NCBI GenBank assembly: GCA_008016945.1
Contig: SSGN01000008.1
Coordinates: 1-22,421 of the forward strand
Direction: 5' to 3'
Source of the DNA: Flavobacteriales bacterium
GTDB taxonomy: Bacteria > Bacteroidota > Bacteroidia > Flavobacteriales > PHOS-HE28
DNA: 22,421 nt
In this document: positions 1 through 7,608 of the stretch, in pieces
Layout: the number at the start of each line of letters is the position of its first letter
How positions within the stretch are numbered: the first letter of the stretch is position 1
The notes under the pieces: generated by a model
What the model saw: only the letters and a program-made list of their open reading frames with translations
The model's database searches: none
What the model was told of the DNA's origin: nothing
Position numbers and translations under genes: made by a program

Positions 1-156
1 ACCAACCAAGCGGAGTTCTTCGCGGTGGCCGTGGAATACTTCTTCGAGCAACCCGTGGCTTACCAAGAGCGGCTTCCGGAGCTGTACGCCTGCATGCGCG
101 CGCTGCTGCGGCAGGATCCGGCGCGGACCGTTCCGGGCGCTGTTCCTCGCGCATGA
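1..156 (+). CDS. MtfA/M90-type zinc metallopeptidase, C-terminal fragment (5' end outside window)
   Basis: Frame 1 is open from the first base to a TGA at 154-156 and gives the last 51 residues of a protein. The fragment begins T-N-Q-A-E-F-F-A-V, continues through E-Y-F-F-E-Q-P, and includes R-Q-D-P. This pattern closely follows the C-terminal part of Mlc titration factor A (MtfA, peptidase family M90), where a Glu in the equivalent A-E-x-F-A-V stretch is, as I recall, the third zinc ligand after the HExxH helix. The HExxH motif itself would lie upstream of the window. Family members are cytoplasmic aminopeptidase-like enzymes; in E. coli MtfA interacts with the repressor Mlc, but a Bacteroidota homologue need not share that role. 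The gene converges on the tRNA-Gln gene. The family call is fairly secure; the function in this organism is unknown. Confidence 0.72.
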   Translation, partial: TNQAEFFAVAVEYFFEQPVAYQERLPELYACMRALLRQDPARTVPGAVPRA

Positions 157-232
157 CCCCGACCCGCAGAGGCCCTGCGTATGCCCCAGGTGCCCCTGCG
201 ACCGCAGGAACACACTTCCCGTCCGGACCGCT

Positions 233-264
233 AAAAAAAAAAGAACCCCGCTTTCGCGGGGTTC
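233..264 (-). terminator. Rho-independent terminator of the tRNA-Gln gene
   Basis: There is a perfect 9-bp stem (GAACCCCGC at 243-251, GCGGGGTTC at 256-264) with a 4-nt loop. Ten A residues at 233-242 become a run of ten T on the minus strand, directly after the stem. The tract is therefore oriented for minus-strand transcription and sits 6 nt beyond the 3' end of the tRNA. On the plus strand no T-run follows the hairpin, so it is unlikely to serve the metallopeptidase gene. Confidence 0.9.
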
Positions 265-269
265 TCCTG

Positions 270-342
270 TTGGCCGACCAGGGCTCGAACCTGGACTCTT
301 CTGAACCAAAATCAGACGTGTTGCCAGTTACACCATCGGCCA
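270..342 (-). tRNA. tRNA-Gln (anticodon TTG)
   Basis: Read on the minus strand, the segment folds as a complete cloverleaf. The 7-bp acceptor stem is TGGCCGA (342-336) with TCGGCCA (277-271). The anticodon stem TCTGA/TCAGA closes a 7-nt loop TTTTGGT whose central triplet is TTG, which reads CAA (Gln). The T arm carries the usual GGTTCGAGCC. The discriminator base is A (270), and CCA is not encoded, so it would have to be added after transcription. A terminator follows and a Bacteroidota-type promoter precedes it, so the tRNA appears to be a single-gene transcription unit. Confidence 0.96.
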
Positions 343-371
343 GTACCGCCTTGGTTGGCACCAAAGCGCGG

Positions 372-402
372 CAAAAGTAAACGATCCGGGCATTCAAGCA
401 AC
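372..402 (-). promoter_or_regulatory. Bacteroidota-type promoter for tRNA-Gln
   Basis: The minus strand carries TACTTTTG (379-372), an exact match to the -7 consensus TAnnTTTG of the Bacteroidota primary sigma factor. Exactly 19 nt upstream lies GTTG (402-399), matching the -33 element. Transcription would start about 20-25 nt before the mature tRNA 5' end at 342. Both motif and spacing agree with the known consensus. Confidence 0.75.
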
Positions 403-405
403 ACA

Positions 406-434
406 TTGGAACGGTGCGGCCGTCGGTAGTTTCG
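406..434 (+). promoter_or_regulatory. Possible promoter of the DUF2723/deacetylase unit
   Basis: TTG (406-408), an 18-nt spacer and TAGTTTCG (427-434) approximate the Bacteroidota pattern TTG-N19-TAnnTTTG with one mismatch in the -7 box. It lies about 70 nt before the ATG at 506 and diverges from the tRNA promoter. TATTTTCG at 436-443 is an equally imperfect alternative without a spaced TTG, so this is only a candidate. Confidence 0.3.
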
Positions 435-505
435 GTATTTTCGCCGCCCACGCCCCGTCTTTCGGCTGAGGGTGTGGCCCTTACCGCAACTCCCGCACCC
501 TGCGC

Positions 506-3500
506 ATGAACTACAAGAAGCTGAACATCATCACGGGTTGGTTGGTGTTCCTCATTGCCACCTGGACCTACGTATCCACCATAGAGCGCACGGCCAGCTT
601 CTGGGATTGCGGTGAATTCCTGGCCACAGCCAACAAATTGGAGGTAGGCCACCCTCCTGGAGCCCCGCTGTTCATGATGATCGGCCGGGTGGCCAGTGCG
701 TTCGTTTCGCCGGAGAAGGTCCCGGTGGCCATCAACACCCTGAGCGCCCTGTGCAGTTCACTCACCATCCTGTTCCTGTTCTGGACCATTACGCACATGG
801 CCCACAAGCTGGTGACCCGGAACGAGAAGGAACTGTCCACGGGTGGCATCATCGCCATCCTGGGCAGCGGCATCGTGGGGGCCTTGGCCTACACCTGGAG
901 CGACACCTTCTGGTTCAGTGCGGTGGAGGCCGAGGTATACTCCATGTCCTCGCTCTTCACGGCGGTCACCTTCTGGGCCATCCTCAAGTGGGAGAACGTG
1001 GCACACGAAGCGCACAGCACCCGCTGGCTCATCCTGATCTGTTACCTGCTGGGCTTGGGCATCGGGGTTCAGCTCCTGGCCCTGTTGTGCATCCCGCCCA
1101 TCGCCATGGTGTACTACTTCAAACGGTACGAGACCACGCCTCGTGGCATCATCACAGCCCTCGTGATCAGCGCCATCATCCTGGGCACCATCCAATCCAT
1201 CATCATCCCCGGGGTGGCCAAGGTGGCGGGCAAATTCGAGCTGCTGTTCGTGAACGACATGGGGCTTCCGTTCAACTCCGGGAACCTGTTCTACTTTTTG
1301 CTGCTCGCGGGTCTTATCGTGGCGGGCCTGCGCTGGACCCAACGCACGGGCCGTGTGGTGGCCAACACCGTGATCCTGGGGATCACCGTGATCCTGGTCG
1401 GGTACAGCACCTATGCCATGACGGTGATCCGCAGCCTAGCGAATCCACCGATCGATGAGAACAACCCGGAGAACGTGTTCAACCTGGTGAGCTACCTGAA
1501 CCGCGAACAGTATGGCGACCGCCCGCTGTTGATCGGGCAGTTCTGGGATTCACCGTACTCCAACGAGCGCAAGGACGGCACCCCGGTGTACAGCGCGGTG
1601 TACCGTATCGAGAAGGACGGCCGCTTGGTGAAGAACGAATACGACGGCTGGAGCGCGAAGCACTTCGTGGAGGAGAATCCGGGCCACACGATCGAGCACG
1701 CCTACGTGATCACCGATCCGCGCAAAGGCACCGAAGTGGTGTACGAACCGGAGTTCACCATGCTGTTCCCGCGCATGTACAGCTCACAACGCAGCCATGT
1801 GGACGCCTATAAGGAGTGGTGCGATTTCAAGGGCCGTCCCATGCGCTCCACCGATCGGGAGGGCAAGCCCACGGTGATCCACAAGCCCACCTTCGGCGAG
1901 AACCTCAGCTTCTTCACCAACTACCAGGTGAACTGGATGTATTGGCGTTACTTCCTCTGGAACTTCGCGGGACGGCAGAACGACATCCAGGGGCATGGCA
2001 ACATCGTGGATGGGAACTGGCTGAGCGGGGTGGACATGATCGATGAGCAGCGCCTCGGGGCACAGGATCAGCTGCCCGCCAGCATGACACAGAACAAGGG
2101 CTACAACCGGTTCTATCTGCTGCCGTTGCTTCTGGGCATGATCGGCATGGTGTTCCAATTGGCACGGCATCCCAAGGACTGGAGCATCACCATGCTGCTG
2201 TTCTTCTTCACGGGCATCGCCATCGTGATCTACCTGAACCAGTACCCCTACCAGCCTCGCGAGCGGGACTATGCGTACGTGGGATCCTTCTACGCCTTCG
2301 CGATCTGGATCGGACTGGGTGTGCTGGCCTTGTATGATGCTGCACGCACGGTGACCCAGAAGGAGCTGGGCATGGTCGTTGGCACCGCATTCGGCCTGGG
2401 GGTATTGAAATACCTGGTGGAATGGGACGGTGATCATGCGATGTCGTACGCGATCCTGTACATGGCCGTACTGGGCGGTGCCGCACTGGGGATGTTCCAC
2501 TTGTTGGGCAAGGTCCTGAAGAACGGGGCGGTGCAGGCCACGCTGGCCACGGCACTGGGCCTGATCATCCCCGCGGTGATGGTGGCCGACGGCTGGGACG
2601 ACCATGACCGGAGCACCCGGATGCCCGCGCGCGACCTGGCCAGCGACTACCTGGAGAGCTGCGCACCCAACGCGATCCTGTTCACCAATGGCGACAACGA
2701 CACCTTCCCGCTGTGGTACGCCCAGGAAGTGGAGGGCATCCGCACCGATGTGCGCGTGGTGAACCTGAGCCTGCTGAATACCGACTGGTACGCCGATCAG
2801 ATGCGCCGCAGGGCCTACGAAAGCGATCCGGTGCCCATCATGATGGACCCCGGAAAATACCGCCAGGGCACACGCGATGTGGTGGCCTTGATCCCGCAGG
2901 GCAAAACGTACCGCGACCTGAAGGAGATGATGGCCTTCGTGACGAACGACCGCAACATGCAGGTGCTGTTCCAGCGGGGTGTGAAGGACGCTTGGTTCCC
3001 CACGGACATGTTCAGCGTGGCGGCGGACAGCGCCGCGGTGTTCGGGTCGGGCACCTTGCAGCCGGGCGACACCACCTGGGTGCCCCGTGTCAACTGGAAG
3101 ATCGAGCGGCAGGTGCTGATGAAGAATCACCTCCTTGTACTGGACATGCTGGCCAACAACAACTGGCAACGCCCTATCTACTTCGCGGTGACCACGGGGC
3201 CGGATAGTTACATCAACCTGCAGGATCACTTCCAACTGGAAGGTCTTACCTACCGCTTGGTGCCGGCCTACTCGCCCAACCGCAACCCGAACATGAACGG
3301 CCGTGTGGCCACGGACATCATGTACCACAACGTGATGGACAAGTTCAAGTGGGGCAACATGGATACCGAAGGCGAGATCTACCTGGACGAGAACATCCTG
3401 CGCATGACCACCAACCTGCGTTTGCAATTGAGCAGTCTAGCGGAGGCACTGATCGAGGAGGGACGCATGGCCGAGGCCGAGAACGTACTGGACCTCTCTC

Positions 3501-3859
3501 TGGCGAAGATGCCCGAGCGCAACGTACCGTACGATCGGATCCTGCTCCCCACGGTGGAAGCCTATTACGCGCTGAAGAAGAACGAGAAGGCCAATGCGCT
3601 CACCGAGCGCCTGTTCTCCGTGATGGAGGAGAACATGGCCTACTACCTCAGCTTGGACGCCAGGTTCGCAGAAAAGCTGCAACAGGAGCTATCCATCACA
3701 CACGCGGTGATGGGTCGGCTCACGATGTCAGCAACGGCCGCGGACAGCACCTTCGGTCAAGGGCTCCAACAACGATTCGAGGCCGTCGAAGAGCAATATC
3801 AAGGCAAGCTCATGGAGATGCGCAGCGGTCGTAAAGCCGGTGGCCGCATGCGCTTTTAG
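506..3859 (+). CDS. DUF2723 family polytopic membrane protein (putative GT-C-type glycosyltransferase)
   Basis: This 1117-residue protein begins with a hydrophobic segment followed by S-F-W-D-C-G-E-F (about residues 32-39), the signature of DUF2723 (PF11028), a family almost confined to Bacteroidota. Its acidic D..E pair in the first external loop resembles the catalytic loop of protein O-mannosyltransferase-like GT-C enzymes. Many hydrophobic helices fill residues 1-310, and a soluble loop (about 313-525) starts near N-P-P-I-D-E-N. More helices follow (about 530-715). A periplasmic part begins near F-T-N-G-D-N-D-T-F (about residue 724), and the last 150 residues are helical and TPR-like. The length is normal for the family. 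The start is the first ATG after the intergenic region. It probably works in the inner membrane, transferring sugars from a lipid carrier to exported proteins or glycans, but no substrate can be read from the sequence. The next gene follows after 5 nt, so the two are probably cotranscribed. Confidence 0.9.
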   Translation: MNYKKLNIITGWLVFLIATWTYVSTIERTASFWDCGEFLATANKLEVGHPPGAPLFMMIGRVASAFVSPEKVPVAINTLSALCSSLTILFLFWTITHMAHKLVTRNEKELSTGGIIAILGSGIVGALAYTWSDTFWFSAVEAEVYSMSSLFTAVTFWAILKWENVAHEAHSTRWLILICYLLGLGIGVQLLALLCIPPIAMVYYFKRYETTPRGIITALVISAIILGTIQSIIIPGVAKVAGKFELLFVNDMGLPFNSGNLFYFLLLAGLIVAGLRWTQRTGRVVANTVILGITVILVGYSTYAMTVIRSLANPPIDENNPENVFNLVSYLNREQYGDRPLLIGQFWDSPYSNERKDGTPVYSAVYRIEKDGRLVKNEYDGWSAKHFVEENPGHTIEHAYVITDPRKGTEVVYEPEFTMLFPRMYSSQRSHVDAYKEWCDFKGRPMRSTDREGKPTVIHKPTFGENLSFFTNYQVNWMYWRYFLWNFAGRQNDIQGHGNIVDGNWLSGVDMIDEQRLGAQDQLPASMTQNKGYNRFYLLPLLLGMIGMVFQLARHPKDWSITMLLFFFTGIAIVIYLNQYPYQPRERDYAYVGSFYAFAIWIGLGVLALYDAARTVTQKELGMVVGTAFGLGVLKYLVEWDGDHAMSYAILYMAVLGGAALGMFHLLGKVLKNGAVQATLATALGLIIPAVMVADGWDDHDRSTRMPARDLASDYLESCAPNAILFTNGDNDTFPLWYAQEVEGIRTDVRVVNLSLLNTDWYADQMRRRAYESDPVPIMMDPGKYRQGTRDVVALIPQGKTYRDLKEMMAFVTNDRNMQVLFQRGVKDAWFPTDMFSVAADSAAVFGSGTLQPGDTTWVPRVNWKIERQVLMKNHLLVLDMLANNNWQRPIYFAVTTGPDSYINLQDHFQLEGLTYRLVPAYSPNRNPNMNGRVATDIMYHNVMDKFKWGNMDTEGEIYLDENILRMTTNLRLQLSSLAEALIEEGRMAEAENVLDLSLAKMPERNVPYDRILLPTVEAYYALKKNEKANALTERLFSVMEENMAYYLSLDARFAEKLQQELSITHAVMGRLTMSATAADSTFGQGLQQRFEAVEEQYQGKLMEMRSGRKAGGRMRF

Positions 3860-3864
3860 CGGCC

Positions 3865-4491
3865 ATGACACCCGCCCACGTACCTCGGATCCTGCAATGG
3901 CTCCTGCCGGGGTACGTGTGGCGGATACCTACGTCGGAGAAAGTGCTCTACCTCACTTTCGACGATGGCCCCATCCCGGAGGTGACACCCTGGGTGCTGG
4001 ATGAACTGGCCTCGCGTGATGCCAAGGCGACCTTCTTCTGCATCGGACGCAACAGCGCCGCCCACCCGGACATCCTGGCCCGGATCCGCAGCGAAGGACA
4101 CGGCCTCGGCAATCATACGTGGGACCATCCACGCGGGCGCACCACACCCTTGCCAGCCTACCTGGAGAACGTCCGACGGGCACAGGAATGGACCAACACC
4201 CCCGCCTTCAGGCCACCGTATGGCAGCCTCACCCGTTCGCAGGCCAAGGTGATCCGAAGGAGCCACCGGATCGTGCTTTGGGATGTGTTGAGCCGTGACT
4301 ACGACACCCGGCTCGATGGCGCGTATTGCAGCCGAAGCGTGATCCGCCATGCGCGGCCCGGTTCCATCGTGGTGTTCCACGACAGCCTGAAAGCCGCACC
4401 CCGATTGCGCGTGGCCCTGCCCGCTGTGCTCGATCACTTCAGCGGAAGGGGCTTCCATTTCGCCCCGCTCCCCTTTGCTATTCCTGGGTGA
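3865..4491 (+). CDS. Polysaccharide deacetylase, NodB homology domain (carbohydrate esterase family 4)
   Basis: The 208-residue protein is almost entirely a NodB domain, with all five CE4 motifs visible. These are T-F-D-D-G-P (residues 31-36; Asp33 the likely general base, Asp34 a metal ligand), the metal-binding H84-x3-H88 in N-H-T-W-D-H, R-P-P-Y-G (116-120), W139-D140, and F-H-D (171-173) with the catalytic His172. An active metal-dependent N-deacetylase is therefore expected, acting on an N-acetylhexosamine in peptidoglycan, a surface polysaccharide or a glycan precursor. There is no clear signal peptide; the N-terminus is short and only mildly hydrophobic, so its location is uncertain. 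The ATG lies 5 nt after the DUF2723 stop codon, suggesting translational coupling and a shared glycan pathway. Its 3' end overlaps the convergent OmpA-family gene by 14 bp. Confidence 0.93.
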   Translation: MTPAHVPRILQWLLPGYVWRIPTSEKVLYLTFDDGPIPEVTPWVLDELASRDAKATFFCIGRNSAAHPDILARIRSEGHGLGNHTWDHPRGRTTPLPAYLENVRRAQEWTNTPAFRPPYGSLTRSQAKVIRRSHRIVLWDVLSRDYDTRLDGAYCSRSVIRHARPGSIVVFHDSLKAAPRLRVALPAVLDHFSGRGFHFAPLPFAIPG

Positions 4492-6682
4492 TGGAAAGGA
4501 CCGAGTACTCCACGCGCCGGTTCTGCGCATGCTCGGCCTCGGTACAGGTCACACCCGGCGCACAATGGTTCTTGAGCTTGCTGATGCCATAACCCTTGGC
4601 CACCAGCCGATCGCGTGCAACACCTTTGGCAACGAGGTGGTCCACGATGGCCTCTGCCCTGCGCTGGTCGAGCTTGGCCGCATCGGTTCCCTCACGTGCA
4701 TCGCTGTGTACCGCGATCTCCATCTTCACTCCGGGATTCACGTTCAAGCGCTCCGCGAAGGCGTCCAGTTCGGTCCGGGCGATGGGGTCGAGCTTCACAT
4801 CATTCTTCCCCCAGCGGACATGTTTGAACGGCGCAGGCGTACCGACCACCATAGGCTCCAGCGATAGGTCACGCACCTCATTCAGGTCGATGATGCCTTC
4901 GCGCATCCCGATGGTGCTCACGGGAATGCTCATACTGTAGTATCCGGGCTTTTCCAACAACACCTCGAACTCCTCATTGCTCTGCATGCGGATGCTGAGG
5001 TCCCCGCCATCGTCGGTCTTGAAGCTCTCGGAGAAAAAGCTGCTGAGGTTCACCACGGTCACATTCACATCGTCCACGAAACCCGGTGCATCCATGTAAC
5101 GGACCGTGCCCCGGAGCCAGATGCCCGCATTGGCCACCAGGTGGATATCGCGTGTGAGGATCTGTTGTTGTTCGATACGATCGGTGCTCAAATGCTGGAT
5201 CCCGGGATAGCGGCCTTTCATCTCGGCCTTGAGCTGGTACTCACGGTCCTTTTCCACCGGGAAGGTGTATTCACCGCGCACATCGGTGGTGGTGGTGGCC
5301 AATACGAGGCCCTTCTTGTCCAGAAGTTTCACTTCCAGCTCGATCAGCGGAGACCCGTTATCGTCATCGATCACCAGGCCGGTCACCAGGAAGCGTTGAT
5401 CCAGCGGGGCCAGCATCTCAAAGGCATAGATGTCATCGTCCCCGGATCCCCCGTCCCGGTTGCTGGAGAAGAACCCCCGGCGATTCGCCTTGTCGATGAT
5501 CAGGCCGAAATCATCGGCGGTGCCGTTGACCGGTGCGCCCAGGTTCATCGGCGGCGCGAACTCGTCCAGGCCGAGGTACTTGGCCGCCAGGATATCCAAC
5601 CCACCGAGCCCAGGATGGCCGTTGCTGGAGAAGAAAAGCGTGCCATCGGCCCCAACGAACGGGAACGACTCGTTGAACGGCGTGTTGATGGCGGTGCCCA
5701 GATTCACCGGCTCTCCCCATTGGCCACCTTGGTCCACGCACATGTAAATATCCGTTCCACCATGGCCGCCGGGCATATCGCTCACGAAGAACAGGCGCTT
5801 CCCATCGGGTGACAGCGCCGGATGACCCACGGAGATCTCGCTGTTGTTGTACAGGAATTGCTCCACGCGCCCCCAGGATCCGCCCTGTGCATAGGCCTTG
5901 TAGATGGCCAGTCGCGAAATGCCTTCGGCGCTCCGCTGTGCCCGTCCACCGTGGTAGGTATTGCGCGTGAACCACAGCACATCGCCATTCGCGCTGGCTG
6001 TGGCGGGGCCCTCGTGCATCTTGGTATTCACCGCACCTTCCAGCGGGTGGGCGTTGATCAGGTCGCCGTTGGGCGTCACCTCGGCGACGAACAGGTCCAG
6101 GAAGGGCTGGTCGTTCCAGGCTGCGCGTCTTTCAATGCCCGTGGTGACATGGCGTGCGGAGGAGAAAACGACATGGTCGGCACCCAGCCATGCGGTGCCG
6201 AAATCGGAGAACGGGGTGTTCACGCTCACCGGCCGTACGATGAAACGATCCTGTGTGGCCAGGAACTTCCGGGCGAAACCGTTCAGGTTGCTCCTGCGCG
6301 GCGCTCCCTCCGGCGCGGTGGCCGCCAGGTACCGATCCATCCACTCCTCCGCTTCCACGTACTTACCGTTGCTCTTCAGGGCCTCGGCATAGTTGTACAT
6401 CTCCCGTGGTTCGCGGTTGAGGAACTTCACCACCATCTCGTACCACTTCTCGGCCTTATCGCTCCGACCCAACCGCATGTAGCATTCGGCCAGGCGTTTG
6501 GTCACATGCTCATTCACGGCGCCCAGCTCCGTAGCGGCCAGGTAGCCATCAATGGCCCTGGCATAGGCCATTTGGGCGAAGTGACGATCGGCTTCCTTGA
6601 TGTAGGGATCCGCGTTGCCTTGCGTCATCCCGAAGAGCGGGATCACACACAGGGCCAACAGGAGGAGGATGTTGCGCAGCAT
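4478..6682 (-). CDS. PorE-like outer-membrane-associated protein: TPR, PD40 beta-propeller, Ig-like domains, OmpA C-terminal domain
   Basis: The 734-residue protein has a signal peptide (about residues 1-21) and TPR-like helices (about 25-140). A PD40/WD40-like propeller (about 150-425) shows blades such as L-S-P-D-G-K-R-L-F-F-V-S and repeated F-F-S-S-N. A carboxypeptidase-regulatory-like domain (about 430-514) and a second Ig-like beta domain (about 515-610) follow. The OmpA/Pal-type peptidoglycan-binding domain is at about 621-734, with H-S-D, R-R-A and K-G-Y-G and two close cysteines (N-H-C...V-T-C) likely to form a disulfide. This order matches PorE of the Porphyromonas gingivalis T9SS apart from the extra Ig-like domain; other Bacteroidota OmpA/PD40 proteins share it, so orthology is not proven. 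It probably links the T9SS or its adhesin partners to peptidoglycan. The start codon overlaps the PorP stop (TGATG), and it is last in the adhesin/PorP operon. Confidence 0.88.
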   Translation of the reverse strand: MLRNILLLLALCVIPLFGMTQGNADPYIKEADRHFAQMAYARAIDGYLAATELGAVNEHVTKRLAECYMRLGRSDKAEKWYEMVVKFLNREPREMYNYAEALKSNGKYVEAEEWMDRYLAATAPEGAPRRSNLNGFARKFLATQDRFIVRPVSVNTPFSDFGTAWLGADHVVFSSARHVTTGIERRAAWNDQPFLDLFVAEVTPNGDLINAHPLEGAVNTKMHEGPATASANGDVLWFTRNTYHGGRAQRSAEGISRLAIYKAYAQGGSWGRVEQFLYNNSEISVGHPALSPDGKRLFFVSDMPGGHGGTDIYMCVDQGGQWGEPVNLGTAINTPFNESFPFVGADGTLFFSSNGHPGLGGLDILAAKYLGLDEFAPPMNLGAPVNGTADDFGLIIDKANRRGFFSSNRDGGSGDDDIYAFEMLAPLDQRFLVTGLVIDDDNGSPLIELEVKLLDKKGLVLATTTTDVRGEYTFPVEKDREYQLKAEMKGRYPGIQHLSTDRIEQQQILTRDIHLVANAGIWLRGTVRYMDAPGFVDDVNVTVVNLSSFFSESFKTDDGGDLSIRMQSNEEFEVLLEKPGYYSMSIPVSTIGMREGIIDLNEVRDLSLEPMVVGTPAPFKHVRWGKNDVKLDPIARTELDAFAERLNVNPGVKMEIAVHSDAREGTDAAKLDQRRAEAIVDHLVAKGVARDRLVAKGYGISKLKNHCAPGVTCTEAEHAQNRRVEYSVLSITQE

Positions 6683-7608
6683 CAGAAATAGCGGGGTGAG
6701 ATGGTGCGCCCCTTGAGGAAACGGAAGTCGTAGCTCAGCATCACCTCATGGGTGCCCGCGTTGTAGGCGCCGATCGTGGTGGTCGTGAGATCGAAGGCGT
6801 ATCCAGCGCGCAACTGATCGTTGATCTGGTATTGTCCCATGAGCCCGAAGGCATTCCCCAGGCGATACATGCCACCGAACCAGATCCGCTCGCGCAGCAA
6901 GAAGTTGGCATTGATATCCAGCGACAGTGGCGCGCCCTGCACCGCACGCAGCATGAACGAGGGCTTGAACTTGATCTCTTTGGAGAGGTCCATCACATAA
7001 CCACCGATGAGGAAGTAGTGGCGCGCTTCGGTGGCCTTCTGCACCACCATGCCGTTGGTCATGCCCAGCTCGTTCTCCAGCAACTTGGGGGCTGACACCC
7101 CCACATAAAAACGCGGAGCATGCCAGAACATCCCAAAGCCGAAGTTGGGCAGCAACTGCCCCTTCACATTCACGTTGGCCTGGTCCACTTCCACCGTGGA
7201 GAGCGAGGCCAGATCGGCCTGGTACATGTTGATGCCACCTTTCAGGCCGAAGGCCAACCTGGTATCGGTTCCTGTCTTGATGCGATAGGCGAAGTCGGCA
7301 TAGGCGGATGTTTGGCGCGACGGGCCGATACGATCGTTGATGGCACTAAGTCCGATCGCGATGCTTTCGTTCTTCAGTGGTGTATGGGCCAGGATGGTCT
7401 GTGTGGCCGGGGCTCCTTCGAAACCCACCCATTGATGCCGTGAAAGCGCCATCACGGTGAACACATCGGCACTACCGGCATAGGCGGGGTTGAAAGCCAG
7501 CGTATTGAACATATACTGGCCGAACAACGGATCCTGTTGCGCGATGGCCCGGGTACCACAGAGGGTCGCGAAGAACGCGATGATGGGTATGACAGTGAAC
7601 TTCCTCAT
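6682..7608 (-). CDS. PorP/SprF family T9SS outer-membrane protein (first copy)
   Basis: From the ATG at 7608 the protein is 308 residues. It has a signal peptide (M-R-K-F-T-V-I-P..., cleavage likely after A-I-A), then Q-Q-D-P and the family motif Q-Y-M-F-N...F-N-P-A-Y-A-G-S. Alternating beta strands follow to a C-terminal T-H-E-V-M-L-S-Y-D, as in outer-membrane beta-barrel PorP/SprF proteins. A longer reading from 7728 is possible, but its 40 extra residues lie inside the preceding gene and would hide the signal peptide. The ATG overlaps the adhesin stop as ATGA, and the stop overlaps the next start as TGATG, indicating tight translational coupling. In F. johnsoniae, SprF is required for surface delivery of SprB, encoded just upstream. 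By analogy this copy probably serves the giant protein encoded immediately before it. Confidence 0.92.
   Translation of the reverse strand: MRKFTVIPIIAFFATLCGTRAIAQQDPLFGQYMFNTLAFNPAYAGSADVFTVMALSRHQWVGFEGAPATQTILAHTPLKNESIAIGLSAINDRIGPSRQTSAYADFAYRIKTGTDTRLAFGLKGGINMYQADLASLSTVEVDQANVNVKGQLLPNFGFGMFWHAPRFYVGVSAPKLLENELGMTNGMVVQKATEARHYFLIGGYVMDLSKEIKFKPSFMLRAVQGAPLSLDINANFLLRERIWFGGMYRLGNAFGLMGQYQINDQLRAGYAFDLTTTTIGAYNAGTHEVMLSYDFRFLKGRTISPRYF

Noticed and set aside
233..264. The same hairpin as a plus-strand terminator for the metallopeptidase gene
   Set aside because: On the plus strand the stem is followed by TCTCCTG rather than a T-run, so only minus-strand termination is supported.
153..380. 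Plus-strand 75-residue reading frame after the metallopeptidase fragment
   Set aside because: It runs through the terminator hairpin and the tRNA-Gln gene and has no recognisable protein features.
1784..3427. Long minus-strand frame (547 aa) opposite the DUF2723 gene
   Set aside because: It lies entirely antisense to a gene with a clear family match. Its composition, rich in His, Val, Gln and Gly, is typical of the reverse frame of GC-rich coding DNA.
3856..4530. Minus-strand frame of 224 aa opposite the deacetylase gene
   Set aside because: The plus-strand protein has all five NodB motifs in order; the antisense frame has no recognisable feature.
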